A DNA stretch of 64,000 bases from Pseudeuparius sepicola (Eukaryota; Arthropoda; Insecta; Coleoptera; Anthribidae), in assembly GCA_963920635.1 (NCBI GenBank), contig OY987303.1, positions 47,367,223-47,431,222 of the forward strand, read 5' to 3'. The translations under genes were made by a program, and so were the position numbers. Positions within the stretch are counted from its first letter, which is position 1. Each line of letters opens with the position of its first letter. The notes under the pieces are model-generated. The model had not been told where the DNA came from and searched no databases. It was given only the letters and a program-made list of their open reading frames with translations. Of the stretch, positions 1 to 11,753 are shown piece by piece.

Positions 1-3000
1 CCACAAACCTTTGTGTGGAAATGACAAAAATATTAAAAGTTTAAGACTAATACTAATATATCTATACATATATCAATATACTATAAAATATACCTACTGT
101 AGATACAACAGATCATTAATTAGCTTCAAACTCCGTAAAATGTGTTAAGCTTTGGTTAGATAGGTAAGTGAAATAGTTTGACGATTTAATATTATTATGG
201 CATCAATTTCGGAATGAAAAAATAATATAAATAAACTTATATCCCAAATGCTTGACGGTATCAAGTCTGCGTCAAACGTAACATAATTTTAAAGCATTAC
301 ATAATTATAATTATTTTCTTTTGAAATATTTTTATCGTTATTTATTAATAAAAAGTTAGTACAATGACAAAACTAGTGATATAGATAGAAAGTTTCATGT
401 TCAGTTTCAGAAATTTGCTAAATAAGTATTATATTTTTGCAAATACCTATTGGCCAAAAAACTAAATATTATAACAGAACATTCAAATTTGGCGCCCTTA
501 ATTAAAATTGAGAATGAAACAACTTTTTCTAGTAAAAGGTTTTGAGATTTTAAGAAATAAGCCCATTTTAAGCGATTATTTAATGTCATTTTTGACAGAA
601 AGTGAAAGTCATGTGACCGCGTTTGAGTAGGCCATTTTTTATCCTTTTTAAAGCAAAAGCTAACGCCTAAGTTAAATTTCAAACTAAATTATTAGTAATT
701 TTTTTTTGAAGGACACTGATAGCTTACTTTTGAAGTTATCTACATGCATTTTATTACCACAATGGCGGTCCCCGGTCTGCTTATCACACCATCCACCATC
801 AAACGAAGCCCGAATCACGAGTAGGTATAAACAATTTCCTAAACTGTGCCCGAATGAAACTGATGCGCTGCGGCACCGGCGGATGGAACCACGGGCGTCT
901 TGGGGCGCGGCACGCACGCGCACTTCGCTCCCAAGGGCTTCTCTCTATCATAATCTTTAGTACCACAGCAATAATCTTTACTACCACAGCAGAAATTATG
1001 CTTACGATAGTAACAAAATATATCCGAATATTTTTCTTTCGTCGCAGTGAAACATATGCCTGTAATAGTAATGTAGGTATGTTCGCAGGTCAGCAAAGAA
1101 TTTTTTATAAATAACTATAAACTAATAACTAAAAGTACTTTTTGGTCGCAGTAACGTACTTAACTGTTACAGTAAAGTAGTAGCAGCGAAGTGCGCTATA
1201 CTGAAACAGATAAATGGGTATGCTATCCCTTTTAAAAAACTTGCTACTGTAGACAAAAAAAAGTCAGCAAAGAGTTTTCTCCTGGGGATTTTCTCAGTGT
1301 ACTTAAACTTGTACTAACATGTTAAATATAAAATTCGACAAGACAAAAATAAGCGCCAAAATCATTCATCAAAAAATAAAATCTAGCGAAGGAAACCTTT
1401 GGAGGCGTTTCAGGTAATATGCAAAATATTTTTGAGTAAGTCTGTTTACCTACACCTCACATCAAATCTACGAACGAAATGAGTAAGGTTTGATTTGCAT
1501 TCCGGTCTCAAAAACGGCGTTGTTGCAATTATATTGAGACGTTTTTATGTACTTCATATAATCGCTCACTGCCTACCTCTTCAGAAAACTGGTAATAAAA
1601 TAATCATTATTTCAGCTATTTATGTCATCCAGAAACAACATCGAGTAAATTGATTAAGTCTGAAACTGACACTGCAATAGATTTGCATAACCGGATAGGC
1701 AGTGCTCTTCGCGACTTTATTGGAAACCAACCGGTCTGTTAAAACGGAGATTAACATAAAACCGTGATATGTTTCAAATAAGAGAATCGCGATAAAGACG
1801 CTAAAATTTTATGATTTTAGTTAGGTATCCTTGTGGCCCACATACTACAAAATGGAATAGTTGGACAGCAGGTGTGAAGTTAACAATCTGGATTCTCACT
1901 CTCGTCGGAATATGGCATAGATAGCAAGAAGCCATACGGGTATTTATATGTCAGACTTTCCACTTGGCTCTTGAGTTCGAACTAGTATTAGATAATTGAT
2001 TCATTTAAAATAAAATTGTATTTCGGAATAATTCGAAAATTGTGCCGGAATCAGAAGTAAGTTTAATTTGAAAGCTCTCAAAAGTAGCTATATAGTTGCA
2101 ATAAATCGGGAAGTTTTAGTTTCGTTTTCGTCCAGAAGTTACGAATGGCATTTTCAATTTGTTGTTTTGGTCTACGAGCTTTGAACGGTAGACACGTAGT
2201 TAAATAGTCAATATTATCATTATTTTTAGTAATAATATAGTTTACCGGTGAATTATTATTATACACCCTGAATAAGATGCGTGCAATATTGACATGATGC
2301 ATTTTTGTATATTAAATAAATTAATGTATGTATGCCTTGATTGAAATGCAAAAAAGAAATTCCTACTTAATAGGAAACTTATATAGATACTTGTATAGTG
2401 CTAATGTCCGTCGGTTGTTGATTAATTACGGCCATTTTTGTTTTAGGTGAAGGAAACATAGATAATTTTATCAATATAACAGCTTACATTGTGTATGACA
2501 ATTAGAATCGCACAATTTACTCGGCATAGGTTGGATTGGGTGGGTGAGATTAGATTGTTTGGTAATAATTATTCATTTGACATTCAGTTACATAAGAAAT
2601 AATTACTCTTCTCATTTTTACCTTATGGTTCAGTTGTCTATCCACAAGGTTCTTAGGTTACCTAAATATTATTAAGGAAAACATAGTGACTTTATTAGGG
2701 GTTAATAATGATTAAATAAGGCCCTTAAGGATTGAGCTCACTGGCATTAGTTTCTGAAAGTGCTTTGTAATATAATTTTTGCTTTTGCCATTGTGTTAAC
2801 AAAAATTTTATTTCTCTTCTGTGCTATAGATAAACACTTTCTGCTCTTTTTACTTTCAGATTTTAATAAACGAGATAAGGTGTAAGAATTTTTATGGATT
2901 AACTGGAGCCCGTCGTTTTATACCTGGGGCCGTGCATCGCGTATACAATTACGGTAACAGATCTACCTTAACTCTAAACACATTACTGCTAATTTAATCA

Positions 3001-3300
3001 ATTCGTTCCGTGAACCGGCGGCCACGGTGAGCAAAATGAAAAATAGCAGGCGAGATAAGATTGCAGCGGATAGCGTTTACGGTCATTTAGTTGGATTGTG
3101 GCGCGATTGCAACACATTTTTGAGAATAAGATCAAAATTCCCGAGCCGTATTTTCTGAAAGGCCACGGATAAATGTTTACATGGGCAAATCGAAACGGCA
3201 TTGTGGACGTAATTAAGTATAATTTGGTTCGGGAGTGACAGGCCGGTACCCCCTGGCGGGTTCGTAATCAACCAGAGGAATAATAGAACTGCCCTGACTT
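1..3300. other. Unassigned AT-rich DNA, no gene recognised
   Basis: No reading frame here resembles a family I know. The only compositional feature is a GC- and CpG-richer patch at about 840-950, inside otherwise AT-rich DNA; overlapping short frames exist there on both strands, which is what CpG-rich DNA gives by chance. A short imperfect direct repeat (a dozen bases reading TCTTTAcTACCACAGCA) sits at about 953-990. A 148-codon frame on the minus strand at 3083-3529 has no recognisable domain and I do not call it. Confidence 0.5.
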
Positions 3301-3499
3301 GCAATAAATACAAACAACGCCTGCTCGCTTCTCCGAACGAATCCACTTGACTTTGTTTATAGCACATCCACACCTTTTCTGTTACGATACCGATTCGGCA
3401 CAAAAAACATCCATGAGTAATATCTGCGGGGTGCAGATGCTTCCTATAATTGGACGCATTGTTGCTACACATCAACAAAAGGACTAGGTACTTAATCGA

Positions 3500-5170
3500 G
3501 TTATGTCTTAAGTAATAAAAGTGTATCATTTAAGGCGATTATACAGATAGATCTTTTCATGTTGAGAGGGCATTATAAAACGCCAAGCACGACGCAAAGT
3601 TCCATCACATAATTTGTACATACCTTTTTCTACAATCGTGGATTATAAATATAGGAGTTTTAAAGTCAGAATAAAGAAGGAACCGTCTCAATTATTGTGC
3701 TTTGGATATCATTTTTTGCATAAGGTATGCAGGTTTTTCGGTTTTCTGATACTTTATTCCACAAAATAATGGTTTTCGTAAAAGCGTAAACTTTTAATAC
3801 AGATACATCTTTGCATTTTGATAGAATTATTAACGATGAATTGAAAAACGTCCTGTTGAATTTCGATATAATGTTTACGTAGTATGTTGATTTTTATTTT
3901 CCTGATACTTTGTGCAACAAACTAATTGTTTCTGTAAAAGTGTATCATTTAAGTAGACTACATAATACATCATAATAAATCTTTATGTTGATAGGGCATC
4001 ACAAAATACCAAGCATTACGCAAAGTACACACATAATTTTTTTGTACCTAGTTTTTTCTACAATCGTTGATTGTAAATATAAGACGAGTTTTTATAGTAA
4101 ACGCATAAAATTGCAATTCATTTATGGGTGACGTCATCAATTGATTTGAGAGGTTATTTGCGATGAATTTAAATTTAAAATATTTTGTTGGTATTTCACC
4201 AGGAATAAGAAAGAATCGTGGCAATAATAGTGTTTAGAAACTACGTTTTGGATATAAATTTTTTACATGTTATGTAGGTTTTTCGTTTTTGATATACCTA
4301 TAGTATATATCAACAAGATAATGGTATATGTCAACAAGAAAATGGTTTCTGTAAAAGTGTATCATTGATGCAGACTTAAATTAAAATACAAATAGATCTT
4401 TTTATGTTAACAGAGTATTACAAAACCCCATGATACCTACTATAACTGACAAGATAATCTCACGAGCACATTTTACATATCGAATATTCGTCATGAGGTC
4501 AACAATCTTTCCGAAGTTAATTGCAGCCCAATCTAAAGTCGGTTTTCGTGGGCTTAAGATCAAAACACATAATTTTTAATAGATATTGTTGTACCTTTAT
4601 ACGTCGCTATTTGAAATTATCAAAAGACAAAAACCTTTATGAGCAATGGCTCCGAAAGGGCTATAGCTGTGATAAATTCAACATCCAGACAGCAAGAACT
4701 TGCTAAATATTTCGCAAAAAAGACAAAACTAAAGAAAAACTGATCTATTTGCCTAAGAAAAAACGGAAAATTAAGAAGGCAACAGTCTTCCCTTAATCTG
4801 ACAAAATATAGAAAAAGATAATGAGAAGAAGCAAGTACGGTGGTCCGGAGGCTCGGCGATCTTCCTCGGCTTCTCATATATAACGTGAAAAGCAATGGGC
4901 AATTTAATATCGACATACATTTTGTCGAAAGTTGCACGACGCAAAGTATAATCACATAATTTTCATGTACCTAGCTTTTTTAAAATCATTAATTGTAAAT
5001 ATAGTAAACGCAAAAAAAATTAAATAGACTTATGCAATATACCAGCGTAACAGCTTTCTATTGTTTTGATAGAAGCTGATTGGCTATGAATTTAAAAACA
5101 TTCTTTTGAGTTATGTGGTTTCTTGTTTCTCCGATACTTAATGCAAGAAAATATTAATGGTTTTCGTCTT
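3500..5170. repeat. Degenerate tandem array, period about 419 bp
   Basis: The marker GTGTATCAT recurs at 3521, 3940 and 4357, giving spacings of 419 and 417 bp. Each unit then carries an AGATCTTT-like stretch with ATGTTGA, a GCAAAGT...CACATAATTT block (about 3595, 4020, 4933), a TTTTTCTACAATC..TTGTAAATATA block (about 3630, 4055, 4970) and a GATGAATTT block. A fourth, more diverged partial unit lies at about 4930-5170. Divergence between units is high, so this is an old satellite-like array or local amplification. No coding potential was recognised. Confidence 0.7.
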
Positions 5171-6475
5171 CAATTCTGAATTGTTACTCGTTCCTCTCAC
5201 TCGAGCCGCTGCTTAAATTTTGCAAACTTTGCAAATAAATCCAGTAACAAATTTTCACACCCCACTAATACCTAAAACTGTAATAATAAAAATTACGTCG
5301 AAAAAACCAAAAACACGCAACCTCGAAACGTCAAAACAACCGCATCCGCCGCTTCCAACGGCTTTTATTTTTAACGTTTCAAACGGATCAAACAAGTTGA
5401 CTTTACAAATGCTTTGATGGAGGTTCAATTTGTTCGATGGAGTAATCGGTGACTTAAAAGTTGTCCATATTAATGTTGTAGTATTCCTGGTTGATTTTTG
5501 TTAATTGATCAAATATTCCTGGTTTACCACCAAAACCAATTTAACCCAAGTTTATATATTATATTTATATTTGGAAATTCTTACCTCCTAGAAAAAATAC
5601 GTGTACGCCACTGAATTCTACGTGAAAAAAAATCTATAAGGGTCGATTTTTACCATTTCAGCAAGTTAGCGTATAACGAATATAGGGGCGGTGCCTGAAA
5701 ATGGCAAATTTTAAAAATCACCTTGTATCTAAAAAACTAAGGAGGCCATGAAAATTCTGTTTACGGGGCCTTTCTTTTTATGAAAAAGTAGACCAGTGTC
5801 CCGAAAATCGCAACTTCCTATCTCTAAAAATAACCGAGGTACCCTGCACATTCTTTTAGTTAAGTAAACAGATGCAAATTTAACCAGCAAATATGGTTTT
5901 AAGCAATCAAGCAATCTCTATTTGATAATGAGCTATTTCACCTCATGCAATATATTAAAGTACTCTTTAGAATTTCATGCAGATAATTCTTGTTATATCT
6001 ATAGGCTAGCGCTGGATTGACTGTGTACTATACAGGCTGACACTGGAAATAGTTCCTCCTCAATTATTTTGCAGTTTTTTCAAAGAAAAATTTGATTTTT
6101 TTGTGATATTTCAAGGAATAATTTTTTCTTATAAAATTGTTCTATATATTTTCTGAAAAACTTTTTCTAACGAATTGTTTGGATATATTTTAATACCAAA
6201 AATAATTTTGGGCTCTTATCGAGGCCTATTTTTTTGGGAAAAATAAAGATGTGGCTGAAATTACTTTCTAACAAAGCAGTCCTGAACCTTCAAACATCAA
6301 ATCTCAACTCTTAATTTTCTTATTTTCTTATTCTGACCATGCAGTCGATCTAGGGATACCCTGAATAACAAACACGAGATTTAGAACGCCGACAGCATGT
6401 AATTGAGGCCGTGGTCCGAATTATGCTTATAGTGCTAACAGCGCTCTCACAGGCGGTTCGAACCATGTTTATAAG
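5171..6475. other. Unassigned spacer
   Basis: No gene or complete element is seen. A possible eroded end of an ACAGGGTG-type element lies at about 6031 (TATACAGGCTGACACTGG). The short frame on the minus strand at 5729-5914 has no recognisable motif. Confidence 0.4.
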
Positions 6476-6955
6476 GTGATATTGATCCATATGACGTTCT
6501 CAATGTCAATGATTAAAATCAATAACAGGGATATCACCAACAGTGTTTTTTACAATAATCTTTAATGAACCATAATTAGACAGTGACCGGCAGAAAGTTG
6601 GACACGAATGGAAAACAACTTTTTGCCGGTCTCTGTGTAACATAAATAATGGATTCACATTTTTTAGAGCAATTTTGACATTTTCACTTTCAAAACATTT
6701 TAAAATTTAAATAGAGTGATATTGATCCATATGACGTTCTCAATGTCAATGATTGAAATCAATAACAGGGATATCACCAACAGTGTTTTTTACAATAATC
6801 TTTAATGAACCATAATTATACAATGACCGGCAGAAAGTTGGACACAAATGGAAAAAACTTTCTGCCGGTCCCTGTATAACACAAATAATGGTTTCACATT
6901 TTTTAGAGCAATTTTGACATTTTCACTTTCAAAACATTTAAACAATTTTGGCTAC
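6476..6955. repeat. Two-unit tandem duplication, period exactly 240 bp
   Basis: The unit starting GATATTGATCCATATGACG at 6478 is repeated at 6718 with few differences. Each unit contains a short inverted repeat: CAGTGACCGGCAGAAAGTTG at about 6581 folds back on CAACTTTTTGCCGGTCTCTG ending about 6636, and the equivalent is at about 6820-6877. Each hairpin looks like a miniature MITE of about 57 bp. A second small inverted repeat (GTGATATTGAT / ATATCACC) opens each unit. Both copies carry the hairpin, so the hairpin was present before the duplication. Confidence 0.85.
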
Positions 6956-7019
6956 AATTCTTCAATATAAGGTATCGATTTATAATAGTTCACACTCACT
7001 AACTGGTTAGGTGCAGCTA

Positions 7020-7640
7020 TAGAGCTATGTTATTATTATTATTATTTAGTAATGGAATGTTTGTACCATTATTAGTATTATTATTTCTGGTATTGAACAA
7101 AATGTTCTTGATGTATTTTTTAGAGAAATTGTTATCAATAAGAATGTTTCTTAATTTAATGAAGTTTTTTACCTCAGGGATGGGTGTAGAAGTCTTTCGA
7201 TTTTATTTTTAAGTCCTAAAGCAAGAGTAATTTTCATTTGTATGAATTAAAATTAATATATCTACCAGATATACCTAGAAGGTTTAATATGCCAATCAGT
7301 TATTAGTGAATGTATCACATTTCTTTATAATTTTATTATCAAGAAAAGAAATCGAACAATTTACTTCTTTTTCTGCTGTATATAATTATTAAAAATATTT
7401 AACATTTCAGTAGTTTTATCAAAAGGAATTGAACAGATAATATCATCTACATATTTTTTTACGAAAAAAACGCCGAAAGAAAGCATCGAAAGACATTTTT
7501 TGTCCAAAAGGTCATCCATAATATACTGCGATATTATCGGAGAAATTGAACTTGTTGGTGTTCCAAATATTTGTTTATAAAAATTGTAATTAAACCTAAT
7601 AATACGAGTATTTAGCATTAAAAAAAATTTGATGCATTAA
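7020..7640 (-). pseudogene. Penelope-like element, RT fragment
   Basis: The minus strand encodes the palm region of a Penelope-type reverse transcriptase. From 7618 downward it shows FYKQIFGTP followed by SISPIISQYIMDDL, then YVDDI at about 7450, the RT active-site box. Below the stop at 7361 a shifted frame continues with a FLDIKI..NWHIKP-like stretch, which is the region after the palm in Penelope proteins, down to an AAT-rich tail near 7030. No GIY-YIG domain follows. The copy is 5'-truncated and frameshifted. In a full element this enzyme reverse-transcribes the element RNA at a nick. Family assignment is good; subfamily is unknown. Confidence 0.75.
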
Positions 7641-9102
7641 ATGAATCTGTCTCTTGAGATGACCAATAGGTATTTTATAAAACTATTTTCTACCAAAATA
7701 ATGGGAATGTTGCTAAATATGACACAACATCTAAACTTATTAGAATATATGATTAAAGTAGGTAAAATTTTATTATTACTAAATTCAGAAAAATCAAAAT
7801 AATCTTTTACAAAATAATCATTTTGGGAATTATAAGACCTTGTTAATATTTCACAACCGGCAGCCTCCGGCGTGAGCACCGTGACCTTGTAAACGAATAT
7901 AACCTCAATTTTCTAAGATTTCAGTTTTGTGTGGTTTTTGTTTCGTATTGTCCCGTTAAAATCTAATTTAGGTACCTACTTACTCCTGACCACTCTCGGG
8001 AGGGAAACTTATTTGACATCTTTATGTTTACGTCATTTGTTTATTAGATACCTTAAGACATAACCTTAACTTCGCAATTTACGACCGATCATAATATATG
8101 TTTAGAGGTCAAAAACAGAGCAACGAGTTCCTTGGTTGTTCATAACATGTATATGGCGATAAAGTAATACTCCAGTCATAATTAAGCAAGTCAATACTCT
8201 GACATGTATTTCCACCATTTGCTATAGGATGTCAAATTTTTAATATTTATTTGCCATCTTGAATTGTTGTAAACTCATTACATTTATTATTCACTCAGTT
8301 GCCGAGTTGCTGCAGTAAATCCTCTGTTTGTTACTACCTTGAGAAAAGAGGAGAATATTTTGTTAAAACAGTACATACAACCTATATAACCAGGGAACGG
8401 TATTTATTCGGATATACGGAATTTGTATAAAATTCGCCGCGTGAGGACCAAATAACTAGAACCGAAATTATCTAATAAAACTCTTCCGTGCTAGAGAGAT
8501 CTTCATAGTTAACGCGCGGAAAATCGGTCTCCAATTGGTTAAATTTTAACATGCCATTTTACCGTAATTACAGCTAAACGGTAAATTAGGTTTTTTTACT
8601 TTTCTTGGGATATTTACTTTTTTCGGTTTTAATAAGCTAGGAGCACGTAACCGTGGTAGTTAAGTATTCATGCGCCTTTTCTCTTAAGTGGTGAGAAGTC
8701 CGGAGGTGACTGGCTAGGCAGGCAGCGGCAGGCTACCTGAATTCGAGCGGTAGCGAAGCCCTTGACGTCTTAAAGCGTTTATAATGCCTACTCGATTAAA
8801 TACATTCTAGGAATCTACATATTATATATAAAATTATACAGAGCTAATTTTGTGAAAATTGCTTCCTCCAAATAAATCCTCCAAAAATGTTTTCAGCCAA
8901 GCAATGTCCGTACGCAGGAGCTGTCATTTAAATCGGTTGTGCACAACACGTTGTATGTATCACGAGAGCAATCACTGTTTATGGCCCTCGGCGTGCGTCC
9001 TATCTTCTTCTTTTACATTGATATTAAAACAGTTTCAAAGCTGTAAAATAATTTTGAAGCTTGGTTTCTAAACATCGTGAAGTGCCAACTCGTATTTTAT
9101 AT
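7641..9102. other. Unassigned spacer
   Basis: No recognisable protein or element. Short frames on both strands lack motifs. A GC-richer stretch around 8690-8760 has no matching feature elsewhere in the window. Confidence 0.4.
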
Positions 9103-10261
9103 ACAGGGTGATTCAGTTTTATTCTGCGACACTTCAACACCAAACCAAAAAATAACCGCACTTCCTTTTATAAACTATATCATTTTAAGGCATTATTAAA
9201 AAGTTACAGCGTGTTATAGTTTTAATAAATATGTGGACTTTATTGAACATTTACCAAACTAGTTGAGATATTTAAATCATATTTGGTACACGTTATAACG
9301 GCATAGGTTAGCATAAAACCTGTTAATATCACACACCTTGAAGAACCAGTGGCGTAGAAGTAGGTAATTAGTATAATTGTTTTTAGAAAAAAAAAGAACC
9401 ACCTTGTATAGCAATAAAATGTATTCAATTTCTTATGTAAATTTTAATTTTAAACAAAAATGCCCTCTTGGTAATTTTTCGTATGTGTCATGGTTTCGTG
9501 GCAAATTTGATTTTTTGTATTATTTCGGGGTATTTCTGAAAAGTTATCTAAACAATTTGCTCCATAAGTATCACTTAAAGTGGAAATAATGTGTTTGCTA
9601 CTTGAAATAAAGTAACTTTTTCCAATGAACTTACCTATTTAACTTTTGAAGATACAGGGTCTAATACATTTAACGAAGATACAATTAATGTTACGCTCTG
9701 TATCTTGAAAAGTAAAACCTTGAATGAGTAACTTTATTGGGAAAAGTTACTGTATTTAAAGTAAGAAACACATTTTTTCTGCTTTGAGTGTTACTTATGG
9801 AGCGAAGTTTTAAGTTAATTTTTCAGAAGTACCCCGAAATAATACGAAAAAAATCAAATTTGCTATGAAACCATGACACATATTTATGAAAAAATGCTAA
9901 AAGAACGTTTTTGTTTACAATTAAAATTTACATAAGAAATTGAATACATTTTATTGCTATACAAGGTGGTTCATTTTTTTTCTAAAAACAATTATACTAA
10001 TTACCCACTTCTACGCCACTGGTTGATCAAGGTGTTTGATATTAACAGGTTTTATGCTAACCCATGCCGTTATAACGTGACTTAAATATCTCAACTACTT
10101 TGGAAAATATTCAATAAATTCCACATATTTCTTGCAGCTTTAACACCCTGTAACTTTATTATAAGGCCTTAAAATGATATAGTTTATAGAGGAAAGTGCG
10201 GTTATTTTTTGGTTTTATATCACCTGTTGAAGCGTCGCAGAATAAAACTGAATCACCCTGT
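9103..10261. mobile_element. Foldback transposon, ACAGGGTG ends, ~580-bp arms
   Basis: The element opens ACAGGGTGATTCAGTTTTATTCTGCG and closes with its reverse complement, flanked by TA. The left arm can be followed base by base, with scattered differences and small indels, as the reverse complement of the right arm almost to the middle near 9680, where GATACAGGGT and its mirror CTCTGTATC occur. No transposase remains. Smaller inner termini are visible within the arms: ACCACCTTGTATAG at about 9400 mirrors CTATACAAGGTGGT at about 9957, as if one hairpin element sits inside another. The ends match those of the DD41D element at 58730-60877 in design (TA target, ACAGGGTG), so a trans-mobilised derivative is likely. 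Confidence 0.85.
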
Positions 10262-10272
10262 ATAACATTATT

Positions 10273-10464
10273 TTAGTCAATCGTTTTACTCAAAGTACTA
10301 CATTCATATTCATATGACACTCTCACACAGAGGCTAACAAGAATTCTGAGTAACAGTAGAGAATTAGAGCTACCCATTGGTGTTCCTCGTTTGTAATATA
10401 GGAGTCTCCCAAAGCAACCTGTTAAAAATGTAGAAAATCCTGGGTAGAAATGTAGAAAAACCAA
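10273..10464 (-). pseudogene. Possible Penelope RT remnant
   Basis: The minus strand shows YYKRGTPMGSS, which resembles the conserved FYKQ..GTPMGSP box of Penelope reverse transcriptases, but the flanking residues do not extend the match. It abuts the foldback at 10261. Could be a chance match. Confidence 0.25.
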
Positions 10465-10766
10465 AAAAGGAAAACACGTAAATTTTTATCAGCCTCTGTG
10501 GCTTCTGTACGCTCCTACTCCCACATAGCAGTGTTCTAATATTTTCGCTGAAAATGTCTCCCGTTACACTGTACTGACGAAGGCTATCAAATCTAAAACA
10601 TATGTAGGCGTTTACTGATATTATAAAGTATAGATATGATTAGTTGCAGAACGAGTTTTTTACAGACTCTCGTATGTCGTCACAGCATTGTAGCGTATTT
10701 AAAACGCACTATCCTTAAGGCGGACGGCAGCTGTTCGCCTGGAGAGCAATATGGACGTGGATAAGG

Positions 10767-10926
10767 AAGCTTCTCGTAATTGAATTAGGCTGAAGTAGAT
10801 GTTATCTTGTTATTTTAAAGGTAGTAGGGCGCCACTTAGTTTGTTAGCTTCAAACTAAGAAAAAGCATAAAGTAGATATAGGTTACCCCGGTGCAGATAT
10901 AAATAAACAGCCACTCTAGAGCTATA
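10767..10926 (-). repeat. Left (3') terminal direct repeat of the gypsy element
   Basis: This 160-bp segment starts AAGCTTCTCGTAATTGA and ends AGAGCTATA. It matches 19600-19759 at roughly 95 percent, with no length difference. It lacks TG...CA ends and I see no target-site duplication, so it may be only part of the LTR. A TATAAATA sits near its right edge on the plus strand. Confidence 0.65.
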
Positions 10927-11358
10927 CGATTTTCCTGAAATTCTTTATTTCGAGAATAATAAATTTGAAAAGGCTCCTAAACATTTTGGAGTTTCACTAT
11001 ATTACTCTCTTGTTTAAAACAAATATTTTTTGTTATTACATCGATCATTTATCTTTATCACGAGATCCACAAATTCGAGTTATATAAAGTTAGTATAAAA
11101 TTTGAAAACGGAATTTTTCAAAAACGGAAAAAGATAATGCCACAAAGTCTAATATCATTTTAGTTGCCTTGATGTGCAGATTTCAAAAATGCAAAAATAT
11201 ATAGGGTGTTCCATTTAAAAAACATAAGTTATGTCTGCCACGGCTTTCTAGAACACACTGTACACGGTCCAATAGCGTCACAAAAAACTTTGTATTAGTA
11301 TCTAAAACTTTTGTAAAAAGCAGTAAAAAGCACAATGCGGTAAGGTAATGTACACAAT

Positions 11359-11669
11359 AGTTGTCCTCCTTTTGACTTTTTGCACAAGTGATTTTGAAGT
11401 GAAATGAATATGAAGTGATGTGACAGTGGCATGATTTTTTATTGGTAAATGGAACAGTTATCTATAATCTAACCCTTGAATGAATTTTTCAATATTTGTC
11501 ACCACCTTAAGCCCAGAAACACTCAAAACAAACACAAATTACATAAAAATCGATTTGCTGCGTAAACTGATCACTTCATAATCAACTGAACACTCGATGC
11601 AGCTGATGTGATCTCAAAGTGATTCGGAATCCATTTGAGATCACTTAAAACTGTAAAAGGAGAACGGCT
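11359..11669. mobile_element. MITE, 15-bp TIR, 3-bp TSD (copy 1)
   Basis: The termini are AGTTGTCCTCCTTTT and the near reverse complement AAAAGGAGAACGGCT, flanked by AAT on both sides. A second copy at 30365-30663 is collinear and also has a 3-bp flank duplication (ATT). No coding sequence. A 3-bp duplication is typical of PIF/Harbinger derivatives, but these flanks are not the usual TWA, so superfamily is tentative. It lies in the noncoding 3' part of the gypsy element. Confidence 0.85.
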
Positions 11670-11753
11670 AATGTACATAATAAGGTACATACAAGGTATG
11701 TACAAACGGAACGATATGTAGGAAAGGTAATAGTGCAACGAGCACATTGCCCG

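Noticed and set aside
684..1114. Overlapping frames on both strands around a GC-rich patch
   Set aside because: Mutual overlaps in several frames and no motif; explained by composition.
3083..3529. 148-codon minus-strand frame
   Set aside because: No recognisable domain, cysteine- and aromatic-rich composition typical of chance frames, no neighbouring support.
7027..7212. Leucine- and phenylalanine-rich plus-strand frame as a membrane peptide
   Set aside because: Antisense to the Penelope RT fragment; low-complexity ATT repeat produces the leucines.
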